DNA from: a bacterium HR16 | GTDB taxonomy: Bacteria > Armatimonadota > HRBIN16 | Assembly (NCBI GenBank): GCA_002898895.1 | Contig: BEHS01000004.1 | Coordinates: forward strand, 1 to 38,918 | Direction: 5' to 3' | DNA length: 38,918 nt | In this document: positions 8,981 to 18,546 of the stretch, piece by piece | Position numbering within the stretch: position 1 is the first letter of the stretch | How the letters are laid out: every line of letters begins with the position of its first letter | Notes under the pieces: generated by a model | What the model saw: only the letters and a program-made list of their open reading frames with translations | Database searches by the model: none | Told to the model about the DNA's origin: nothing | Translations under genes and position numbers: made by a program

Positions 8981-10303
8981 TCAGAACTTCGTTGCCACGC
9001 CGACGGCAAACTGGTTCAGGTCGGGGTCGGTTGCGCCGCCGCTGGTATCGTTGACGGTGTACTCCGTCTTGAGATGCGTCAAGCGCGATAAGCGGTAGCC
9101 CAGCCCGAAAGAGTACCTGCGGTATTTGTTCACCGCCACCGGGCTACCTCCTAATTTGGCAGTGGCGCCGTCGTCCAGCTGAATCTGGCTGAATCGCAAT
9201 CCCAGATACGCTTTGGGGGTCAGGTTGAACAGCGCTTCGATGAAGCCATAGCTGCCCTTGCGGTCCGACGCGCCCTCGGCATCGTCGTTGAAGCGACCGT
9301 AAGCCAGCGCCAGCTGCCAGGGTTCGTCCGCCTCGCTTCCCGTGATGGATTTGATGCCCTCTTTGCCGTATCCGTAGCGCAGGTCTATCTCCCACAGGCT
9401 ACGACGCCAGCCTGTTGCACCCGCTGGCGGGTCAAACACCTCCGCGATGTTGAAATCGGGCTTGTCCAGCGTTCCATCTCGCTTTACCAGGTTACCGGTG
9501 CGCAGGTAGCTGAGGGACAGGTATAGCTTGTCCGTGACCAGCCCACCAACCTTTGCGCCCCACGTGAGCTCCGCCGGTGCAGCCACAAAGCCCTGATTAC
9601 CGTTAACCAGCTCAATGGAGTACGTCCACGGATGGGCGCCCGTGGAAAGCGGCCCGCGCAGGTTCAGCCCCTCATCGTAGCCGGAGATATGCGATACGGC
9701 ATTGGTAATCACGATACTTTCCACCGGGTTATCTGTCCATGTTTCCTGCCCGATGTCCAGTTTGTGCTTACCGATGCGCAGGGTATGCCCACGCCATGCG
9801 CCCGCCCAGTCCTTCAGGTCCATGTAGAAGTAGTCGAAGCCACCGGTAGCGGCGCGGTTGGTGCTGAAGCGATTGACCACCGTGACGTACGGCAGCGGGC
9901 TGAAGGTAAAACGGATTTTGCTGTCGGGGATGTCCAGACTGCGGTTGGCAAAGCTGCCGTCTTTCTGCGAGCCGAAAATGCCCGCAAAAGTGCGCCCGTC
10001 GATGGCAACCTTCGCTTCCTTGTTAGCGGTAGTCACCGTGGGCGCCTGCGCTTTTTGCGTCTTCTGCAGTTCCTGCAGCTGCTGTTCCAGTTTGCCCAGC
10101 TGCGCTTTCAGCGATTCCAGTTCCGCCACACGCTCACGCAGACGGGCAATCTCCACCTGCAGGTCCTGCACCGATGTCGACTGTTGTCCCCAGCCGGCAG
10201 CACTGAGCACAAATACCAGCGTCAGCGCAGGCAAAAGCGTTTTCAGTGCACGTATTTGGTATCTTTGCACATGCACGCACCTGCTAAAGGTTCCCCCAAA
10301 CAT
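8981..10303 (-). CDS. Porin with N-terminal coiled coil
   Basis: A 440-residue outer-membrane protein. The ATG at 10303 has AGGAGG upstream. A hydrophobic signal lies around residues 20-40 (LLPALTLVFVLSAAGWGQ). It is followed by a heptad-like coiled coil (about 45-85, LQVEIARLRERVAELESLKA and further LEQQLQELQ), as in S-layer-homology or phosphate-porin-like proteins. The rest is amphipathic beta strands (FDYFYMDLKDWAGAWRGHTLRIGKHKLDIG, written here only to show the girdle) and ends in FAVGVATKF with terminal Phe. The gene follows the molybdoenzyme gene by 77 nt on the same strand. It may be co-transcribed with it and supply its substrate across the outer membrane. That link is inference; the pore specificity is unknown. 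Confidence 0.75.
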   Translation of the reverse strand: MFGGTFSRCVHVQRYQIRALKTLLPALTLVFVLSAAGWGQQSTSVQDLQVEIARLRERVAELESLKAQLGKLEQQLQELQKTQKAQAPTVTTANKEAKVAIDGRTFAGIFGSQKDGSFANRSLDIPDSKIRFTFSPLPYVTVVNRFSTNRAATGGFDYFYMDLKDWAGAWRGHTLRIGKHKLDIGQETWTDNPVESIVITNAVSHISGYDEGLNLRGPLSTGAHPWTYSIELVNGNQGFVAAPAELTWGAKVGGLVTDKLYLSLSYLRTGNLVKRDGTLDKPDFNIAEVFDPPAGATGWRRSLWEIDLRYGYGKEGIKSITGSEADEPWQLALAYGRFNDDAEGASDRKGSYGFIEALFNLTPKAYLGLRFSQIQLDDGATAKLGGSPVAVNKYRRYSFGLGYRLSRLTHLKTEYTVNDTSGGATDPDLNQFAVGVATKF

Positions 10304-10347
10304 GTATCAGGTTACCTCCTGAATGTGATTTAATGTTTTTGGGTTTT

Positions 10348-10375
10348 CCCTGTGCAGGAGCAATCCTGCACAGGG
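10348..10375 (-). terminator. Perfect 12-bp hairpin between molybdoenzyme and porin genes
   Basis: CCCTGTGCAGGA / TCCTGCACAGGG form a perfect 12-bp stem with a GCAA tetraloop in the 77-bp spacer. On the minus strand it is followed by A-rich sequence, not a U-run, so it is not a standard intrinsic terminator. It could attenuate or stabilise the message and so set the ratio of porin to enzyme. Confidence 0.5.
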
Positions 10376-10380
10376 TGCGC

Positions 10381-13619
<3,239 letters not shown>

Positions 13620-13623
<4 letters not shown>

Positions 13624-14465
13624 TTCTGAGCCTCCTCAGGCAAGATATAGAAGACTCGCGGTTTGGTCGGCGCAGATTCGGCAAACACGGGCACTGCCCC
13701 CGGGTAGCCGATGCGTGTTGCCAGCGCCTGTGCGCTGATACCACGCAGATGGGCAGGGGTGGTGGGCACTTCGCCGGGCGACTTTACCGCTTTGAGCACG
13801 TACACCCTGTGGGTTTTCAGCACCTTCGAAATCAGGCTCTGCGGGTCACTGAGGTCACCGAAGATGTTCGCCCGGGCGATGCAGGTACTCACGCACATCG
13901 GTACCATGCCCTGCTTTAATCGGTGCAGGCAAAAATGACACTTGCGTGCGTTGCCTGCAGGCAGATGATGCTTCTCCCGAACCCATTTCTTGCCGTACTC
14001 CCACGAGGGTCCCTGCTCATAGCCCTGTAAAGCAGGGGTATCCTCGGTGAAGAACCGCCCGCTGTCCAGCGTGCGCGCCTTGTACGGACAGGCGATCACG
14101 CACCGTCCGCATCCGATACACTGCTCGTAGTTTATCATCACGATGCCGTCGCGCGACTTCCATGTGGCACCGTTTTCGCCCTTGTTGGGGCAGGCGGCAA
14201 CGCATGGAGGGCTATCGCACTGCATACATGGACGCGGGGTAAACCTTCTGCGCACATTGGGGAACTGCCCGGTTTCCTCCTCGTACACGGGGCGGTAGAA
14301 GACTCCGGGCGGCGTCTTCTGCTCCGCCATACACCCAACGGTACACGCTTTGCATCCGACACACCGACGCAGGTCAATCAACATCGCCCACTGTGGATTG
14401 GGCTTGCGCAGTGCGCGCCGGATATCCTCCTGAATGACCTGTAGTTCATCCCTTGCGTTGATCAT
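13620..14465 (-). CDS. Four-cluster ferredoxin-like electron-transfer subunit (TtrB/HybA-like)
   Basis: A 281-residue iron-sulfur subunit that should pass electrons between the molybdoenzyme and a cytochrome. It has sixteen cysteines in four groups: Cys35/38/41/45; 80/83/88/92; 116/119/122/126; and 176/179/191/195. This is the pattern of DmsB/TtrB/NrfC-type subunits with four [4Fe-4S] clusters. There is no signal peptide, as expected for a subunit that rides through the Tat pore with its Tat-tagged partner. It sits 11 nt after the triheme cytochrome gene and overlaps the molybdoenzyme gene by 4 bp. No NrfD or TtrC membrane anchor gene lies in the unit, which is unusual for this class. Confidence 0.9.
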
Positions 14466-14476
14466 CTTTGCACTCC

Positions 14477-14794
14477 TTACCTGGTGTGACAGAGAACGCA
14501 GTTGCCCTTTACGCTAAAAGCGCGCTTGCCGTTATGGCACGCTCCGCAGGATTGTCCTTGCTGCATCTGCTTCATGGTGACCTTGCGGTGCTTTGCGCGG
14601 GTCAGAAAGAGCGAATCGTGGCAGTGGGTACATCGCAGCTCGTAGTTCACCACATGGTTTTCGTGGCTGAAAGTGACGTTGCCGGCACCTTTTACCTTGA
14701 AGGTAATGTCACCTCCACCTATCCTTGCGCCTCCAGAGGTCAACAGGAACAACACAACAGCCGAGGCAAGCGAAATGGTTACCAAGCGAGGCAT
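14477..14794 (-). CDS. Triheme c7-type cytochrome
   Basis: A 105-residue exported cytochrome with three CXXCH heme sites: Cys55-His59 (CTHCH), Cys83-His87 (CGACH) and Cys99-His103 (CVLCH). The second-ligand histidines are probably those of FSHENH (His44, His47) and His69. The segments QQGQSCGACHNGKRAF and VKGNC match the c7-type triheme domain known from Geobacter-like electron-transfer proteins. A hydrophobic N-terminal segment (residues 3-21) is a signal peptide or anchor. It is the first gene of the operon, under the promoter at 14968-14996, with GGGAGG before the ATG. It should shuttle electrons between the FeS subunit and another periplasmic or membrane carrier. Confidence 0.9.
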   Translation of the reverse strand: MPRLVTISLASAVVLFLLTSGGARIGGGDITFKVKGAGNVTFSHENHVVNYELRCTHCHDSLFLTRAKHRKVTMKQMQQGQSCGACHNGKRAFSVKGNCVLCHTR

Positions 14795-14961
14795 GTACGC
14801 TCATCCTCCCTCTATGTTTTGTGTCTGTACCGAACATGGTGACCAGGGCCATTCCGGTCGCTCCTGCCGATGCTGAGTCGACCTTGCGCGCACACGTGGC
14901 GCATACAACAGGGTGCCTTTACGCGCACCAAGCTAACCACCATGTATACATTGACCTTGAC
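14795..14961 (-). promoter_or_regulatory. Structured 5' leader of the cytochrome/molybdoenzyme operon
   Basis: The stretch from the predicted transcription start (about 14961) to the first gene is an unusually long leader of about 165 nt with several possible stems. These include GGTCGCTC / GAGTCGACC (14856-14863 with 14875-14883, one bulge) and GGTGC / GCACC near 14930. It contains no convincing ORF. It may hold a cis-regulatory RNA, but I could not match it to a known riboswitch, including the molybdenum-cofactor class. Confidence 0.3.
14942..14951. promoter_or_regulatory. Palindrome downstream of the start site (operator candidate)
   Basis: ATGTATACAT is a perfect 10-bp palindrome at about +10 to +19 relative to the predicted minus-strand start. 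That is a good place for a repressor to block transcription of the respiratory operon. Direct repeats TTGACC and TTGACA lie next to it (14951-14962). Confidence 0.35.
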
Positions 14962-14967
14962 ACATAT

Positions 14968-14996
14968 AGTATAATTAAAATATTGAGTTTTGTCAA
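14968..14996 (-). promoter_or_regulatory. Near-consensus sigma-70 promoter of the cytochrome/FeS/molybdoenzyme operon
   Basis: On the minus strand TTGACA (14996-14991) and TATACT (14973-14968) are separated by exactly 17 nt, in an AT-rich island within otherwise GC-rich DNA. Transcription would start near 14961 and run into the triheme cytochrome gene. Confidence 0.8.
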
Positions 14997-14999
14997 CAG

Positions 15000-15428
15000 G
15001 TTTTTTGGTTTTTTTGTAGAAATTTTGTTAATGTGCAGAAGGTGTCGGAGAGAACGAAACCGCAAGTTTCAGGATTGTGGCGTTCCTCCGTCGCCCAGCA
15101 CTCCTGTGCAGGCGAAACTCACGATTGATGAGCTTTGGACAAGTAAACAAAGTTATGTTTGTGCTACCGGTCTGGCAAGGTTCCTTCCTGGGGAGGGCGA
15201 GGCTCCTGCCGAGCCGACTTCGCCAGATCGAGAAGTCTTTACAGCTGAAGCCGTTCCTTTTCAGACGAAGCCAGCCTGCGCTGGCTGTGTAACCTTGCGA
15301 AGGCAGGGTTTGGTTTGAAGGGGTGCGGCTTAGCTGCAAACCCGTGCCCAACATCCTCTTTCCCGCACAGGGGAAGGAGAAGGCTGCAGATTGGCAAAGC
15401 GCTTGTGTACACCGAAGCAGGGGTCGTT
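15000..15428. other. Non-coding stretch with repeat-like structure
   Basis: This region between divergent operons has no ORF that resembles a protein. It starts AT-rich with poly-T runs (15001-15030). From 15175 it is GC-rich, with nested inverted repeats: GCAAGGTT (15175-15182) with AACCTTGC (15291-15298), AGCCAGC / GCTGGCT (15269-15286), and the REP-like motif at 15192. The 8-bp outer arms could close a domain of about 124 nt. Confidence 0.4.
15192..15216. repeat. REP-like GC-rich motif, copy C
   Basis: The sequence reads GGAGGGCGAGGCTCC then TGCCGAGCCG. The GGCTC / GAGCC arms can form a 5-bp stem with a CTGCC loop. It shares its order of blocks with the motifs at 6626, 8916 and 17707, all intergenic. 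Confidence 0.5.
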
Positions 15429-15455
15429 TTGCATCGTTACACAACAGGGTATAAT
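15428..15455 (+). promoter_or_regulatory. Probable promoter of mqnC-moaA
   Basis: A perfect TATAAT lies at 15450-15455, with TTTGCA (15428-15433) 16 nt upstream as a partial -35 box. The start would fall near 15462, leaving a leader of about 22 nt before the ATG at 15485. This also argues against the upstream GTG at 15458 as start codon. Confidence 0.55.
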
Positions 15456-15484
15456 GGATGGTACATAGTCTTGAGAGGGCAAAG

Positions 15485-16579
15485 ATGAGCGGTGCCTTAG
15501 CCGAGCGTGAAACCATTACCATAGAGCGTATTGCCGACAAGGTATTTGAAGGCGAACCCCTCTCCTTCGAAGAGGGAGTTTGGCTGTTCCGGTATCCTCG
15601 CCTGCCTGAAATCGCGGCGCTTGCCAACTACGTGCGTGAGCGCATTCATCCTCATCGGATTGTGACCTATGTGGTGGGGCGAATCATCAACTACACCAAT
15701 GTCTGCTGGGTGCGGTGCAAATTCTGCTCCTTTTACCGCGTGCCGGGGCACGACGAGGGCTACACGCTCTCGCTGGATGAGATTTTCGCCAAGATTCAGG
15801 AGCTGGTGGACAGGGGCGGTGTGGAGGTACTCATACAGGGTGGCTTAAACCCTCGTCTCAAACTGGACTATTATGAGAACCTGTTTGCCAGCATCCGTGA
15901 GCGATTTCCGCAGGTCATCATCCACGCATTATCCCCGACGGAGATTATCTACATCGCCCACATCTCCCGCCTGAGCGTCGAGCAAACCCTGCGCAGGTTA
16001 CAGCGGGCAGGTTTGCAATCCATTCCGGGCGGCGGCGGCGAGATTCTGGTAGACCGCGTGCGTCGGCAGATTGCCCCTTACAAGCATACGGTGGATGAAT
16101 GGCTGCACTGTATGCGCGTTGCGCACGAACTGGGCATCTACAGCACCGCCACCATGATGTTCGGGCATGTGGAGACCGTAGAGGACCGCGTAGAGCACTT
16201 GCTGCGCATCCGTGGACTGCAGGAGCAAACAGGAGGCTTCCGTGCCTTCATCACATGGAACTTCCAGCCGGAAGAGACCGAACTGCCCCATATTAAAAAG
16301 GCGACCGGCTACGACTATCTGCGCACGGTAGCGGTTGCCCGATTGATGCTACATAACGTACCGAACCTGCAGGCGTCTATCCTCACGCAGGGACCGAAGA
16401 TTACACAAATTGCGCTGGGATACGGCATTAACGACCTGGGATCCACGATGATCGAGGAGAACGTGGTGTCCGCTGCGGGTAGCAAGTTCATCCCGACCGC
16501 CGCCGAGATGGAACGGCTGATACGCGACGCAGGCTACGAACCTCGCCGGCGGAATACACGGTACGAACTGCTGGAGTGA
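15485..16579 (+). CDS. mqnC: Cyclic dehypoxanthinyl futalosine synthase
   Basis: Radical-SAM enzyme of the futalosine route to menaquinone; it cyclises dehypoxanthinyl futalosine. It has 364 residues from the ATG at 15485, with GAGAGGG upstream. The radical-SAM cluster motif is Cys74-X3-Cys78-X2-Cys81 (CWVRCKFC), preceded by INYTN. Other MqnC signatures are LIQGGLNP, IHALSPTEI, IPGGGGEILVDRVRRQI, TATMMFGHVET and TWNFQPEETEL. It is the first gene of a pair, only 4 nt ahead of moaA, which is another radical-SAM enzyme. Other mqn genes are not in the window. The presence of this gene implies menaquinone-based respiration, consistent with the molybdoenzyme operon that runs the other way from the shared intergenic region. 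Confidence 0.92.
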   Translation: MSGALAERETITIERIADKVFEGEPLSFEEGVWLFRYPRLPEIAALANYVRERIHPHRIVTYVVGRIINYTNVCWVRCKFCSFYRVPGHDEGYTLSLDEIFAKIQELVDRGGVEVLIQGGLNPRLKLDYYENLFASIRERFPQVIIHALSPTEIIYIAHISRLSVEQTLRRLQRAGLQSIPGGGGEILVDRVRRQIAPYKHTVDEWLHCMRVAHELGIYSTATMMFGHVETVEDRVEHLLRIRGLQEQTGGFRAFITWNFQPEETELPHIKKATGYDYLRTVAVARLMLHNVPNLQASILTQGPKITQIALGYGINDLGSTMIEENVVSAAGSKFIPTAAEMERLIRDAGYEPRRRNTRYELLE

Positions 16580-16583
16580 TGCG

Positions 16584-17681
16584 ATGAGAGACTCCTTCGG
16601 GCGAACCATCGATTACCTGCGCATCTCCGTGACGGATAGATGCAACTTCCGGTGCGTCTACTGCATGCCCGAAGAGGGAGCAGATGTTGCCCCGAAGGAG
16701 TGGATACTTCGCTATGAGGAAATCGCCACCATTGTGAAGGTGGCGGCGGAGCTGGGGGTGCGCAAGGTGCGCTTGACCGGTGGCGAGCCGCTGGTGCGTA
16801 AGGACATTGTGCAGCTTGTGCGAATGATTGCCCAAACGCCGGGCATTACCGAAGTCTCCATGACCACCAACGGTTTCCTGCTGGCGCGTTACGCACACGA
16901 GCTGAAGGAGGCGGGTCTTACGCGCATCAACATCAGTCTGGACACCCTGAATCCCGAAAGGTTTGTGCGCATTGCCCGGCGCGGCTCTCTGCAGCAGGTG
17001 CTGGAAGGAATCGAAGCGGCACGGCAGGTGGGCTTATCGCCTATCAAGCTGAACATGGTGGTGATGCGCGGCTTCAACGATGACGAAGTCGCCGATTTCG
17101 CTCGCCTTACCCTGCGCCATCCCTACCATGTGCGCTTCATCGAGCTGATGCCCATCAACTGGAACGACGGCTCCGATAGCGGAGAGTTTTTACAACAACG
17201 GTTCTGGAACCGTATCTTCGCGCACACCGAAGAATCGACGTTCCAGCTCATTCAAGCGCAACATGCCTCACACAGCATGTTGAGCGCAGAGGAGATGCGC
17301 CGGTTATTTGTACCGGTGCACGAGATACGCCAGCGCATCGAACAGGAAGTGTCCCCTCTCGAGCCGGCAGAGGTGATCACGAACGGTCCTGCCCGTACCT
17401 TCCGTCTGCCGGGCGCGCAGGGCACGGTAGGGTTCATCAGCCAGGTCACCCATGACTTCTGTGCGAACTGCAACCGCTTGCGGCTGACCGCAGACGGGTT
17501 TTTACGCCCCTGTCTGATGGCAGACGGCGAAGTAGACCTGCGTGCCCCTCTGCGCGAGGGCAAGGGGGAGGAGGAGATACGCCGTCTGTTCTTGCATACC
17601 GTTGCCCACAAGCCGGAGCGCCATTACCTGGCTGAGGGAATAGTGCCGGTAGGCAGAGGGATGAGCCAGCTGGGTGGGTAA
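16584..17681 (+). CDS. moaA: GTP 3',8-cyclase (molybdenum cofactor step 1)
   Basis: Radical-SAM enzyme that starts molybdopterin synthesis from GTP. It has 365 residues. The N-terminal cluster is Cys20-X3-Cys24-X2-Cys27 (DRCNFRCVYCMP). The second cluster is Cys293, Cys296 and Cys310 (FCANCNRLR, then FLRPC). The C-terminus ends in the functionally important Gly-Gly (SQLGG). It is longer than usual because of an extra segment of roughly 30 residues around 193-240 (after IELMPINW). It is coupled to mqnC (4-nt gap) and lies close to the molybdoenzyme that needs its product. Later genes of the pathway (moaC, moaD, moaE, moeA) are not in the window. Confidence 0.94.
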   Translation: MRDSFGRTIDYLRISVTDRCNFRCVYCMPEEGADVAPKEWILRYEEIATIVKVAAELGVRKVRLTGGEPLVRKDIVQLVRMIAQTPGITEVSMTTNGFLLARYAHELKEAGLTRINISLDTLNPERFVRIARRGSLQQVLEGIEAARQVGLSPIKLNMVVMRGFNDDEVADFARLTLRHPYHVRFIELMPINWNDGSDSGEFLQQRFWNRIFAHTEESTFQLIQAQHASHSMLSAEEMRRLFVPVHEIRQRIEQEVSPLEPAEVITNGPARTFRLPGAQGTVGFISQVTHDFCANCNRLRLTADGFLRPCLMADGEVDLRAPLREGKGEEEIRRLFLHTVAHKPERHYLAEGIVPVGRGMSQLGG

Positions 17682-17706
17682 TGGTTCGTTAAACCTCATT
17701 CTCGAA

Positions 17707-17730
17707 GAGGGCGAGGCATCCGCCGGGCGG
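17707..17730. repeat. REP-like GC-rich motif, copy D (diverged)
   Basis: GAGGGCGAGGCATCC followed by GCCGGGCGG resembles the motif at 15192 with changes in the right half. It contains the short palindrome CCGCC-G-GGCGG (17720-17730). It lies in the 106-bp gap between the convergent moaA and hicA genes. Confidence 0.4.
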
Positions 17731-17787
17731 TTAGTCCTTCGCAGCCCCGCACAAGCAGAGATAGGACAGCTTCGGTTCACCAGAAGG

Positions 17788-18003
17788 TTATCGAAGTAGT
17801 TCCTTGAACTCTTCAATGGTTAGACCCGCATCTTTGATAATACCCCCCATCGTGACAGCATGTATTGGGTTCGAACGGGGGATAGTTACGATGCGGCTAC
17901 CATTCGTCATGACAATGTGCTTCCCCTCTCTTGCCACCCAAAATCCTGCCTTTTGCAGAGCCCTGACAGCTGCCTTGTGGTTAACGCCCGGTAAGCTCGG
18001 CAA
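17788..18003 (-). CDS. hicA: HicA-type mRNA interferase toxin
   Basis: A 71-residue toxin of the HicA family (dsRBD-like fold), which cleaves mRNA. It has the conserved region GFWVAREGKHIVMTNG with the catalytic His29, followed by IVTIPRSNPIHAVTMGGIIKDAGLT, the usual HicA C-terminal half. Its start lies inside the end of the hicB gene (23-bp overlap), so translation is coupled. The order here is antitoxin then toxin. It is convergent with moaA. The pair is probably a stability or stress module that has inserted in this gap. All expected residues are present, so the toxin is likely active. Confidence 0.88.
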   Translation of the reverse strand: MPSLPGVNHKAAVRALQKAGFWVAREGKHIVMTNGSRIVTIPRSNPIHAVTMGGIIKDAGLTIEEFKELLR

Positions 18004-18229
18004 AGGAAACCTCCACGTAACGTCTCTCGCTTTCTTCTACCAGAGCCTGTGCCACAGCAAGGTACTCTTTTATCGCTTCGCGGATGTTCTCGATAGCTTC
18101 TTCTTCCGTTTGCCCTTGCGACCAGCAGCCTGGCAGAGCAGGACACCATACCGCGTAGCCCTCGTCTGTCTTGTGCAGTCCAACAGGATAAAGCACCGTT
18201 GGAAACCTCCCTTCCATGCCACCACTCAT
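17981..18229 (-). CDS. hicB: HicB-type antitoxin
   Basis: An 82-residue antitoxin with the partial RNase-H fold of HicB: YPVGLHKTDEGYAVWCPALPGCWSQG, then the helix TEEEAIENIREAIKEYL. It neutralises HicA, whose gene overlaps its end. There is no extra C-terminal DNA-binding domain, so this is the short HicB form. The start may be the ATG at 18229 (MSGG first) or the one at 18217 (MEGRF). Neither has a strong ribosome-binding site, and a TATTAT box lies almost on top of the first one, so the message may be nearly leaderless. Confidence 0.85.
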   Translation of the reverse strand: MSGGMEGRFPTVLYPVGLHKTDEGYAVWCPALPGCWSQGQTEEEAIENIREAIKEYLAVAQALVEESERRYVEVSFAELTGR

Positions 18230-18404
18230 AATAATACCACACAGCCATTAGATAACCGTTAGGAGTTACGCAGAGGACGCAACCCGCCTTTTGTGAATAG
18301 CATATTACCACAACCTTATCCATCTTGTCAAAGAAGCGAACCGGCACGGTGTGAACGCACCCAACTGCTCACAACTTCTAACCGTATGAGATATTCACCA
18401 AATC

Positions 18405-18460
18405 CGTTGTATCCGTGTCAATCTGTGTGCTATTTTCCGAAGGACACGGACAGGCACGGA
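18405..18460. repeat. CACGGA-type inverted/direct repeat
   Basis: TCCGTGTC (18412-18419) and GACACGGA (18443-18450) are perfect complements 23 nt apart. Related units ATCCGTTG and GCACGGATGG flank them. Part of this (GCACGGATGG and, on the other strand, ACAGATTGACA) recurs at 32329-32348 before fabG. The 318-bp gap 18230-18546 holds no other gene I can support. Confidence 0.4.
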
Positions 18461-18488
18461 TGGGACCGCATTCTTGCCCCTTTGAAGC

Positions 18489-18522
18489 AGGAGTACTCAC
18501 TCCTCAGGGCGAAGGGTAAAAT
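18489..18522 (+). promoter_or_regulatory. Possible promoter/operator of the CobW-like gene
   Basis: A 6-bp inverted repeat (AGGAGT-ACTC-ACTCCT, 18489-18504) lies just upstream of a TAAAAT box (18517-18522), in the place of a -35 element. The gene's AAAGGGGG ribosome-binding site follows. COG0523 genes are often metal-regulated, so this could be a metalloregulator site; the evidence is only positional. Confidence 0.3.
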
Positions 18523-18546
18523 ACCGATGGAAAGGGGGCTATCAGC

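Noticed and set aside
14795-14961. Molybdenum-cofactor riboswitch in the leader
   Set aside because: I could not align the conserved stems of that class. The leader is reported only as structured sequence of unknown type.
15458-15484. GTG start at 15458 for mqnC
   Set aside because: It falls at the predicted transcription start. The ATG at 15485 has a ribosome-binding site and fits the family N-terminus.
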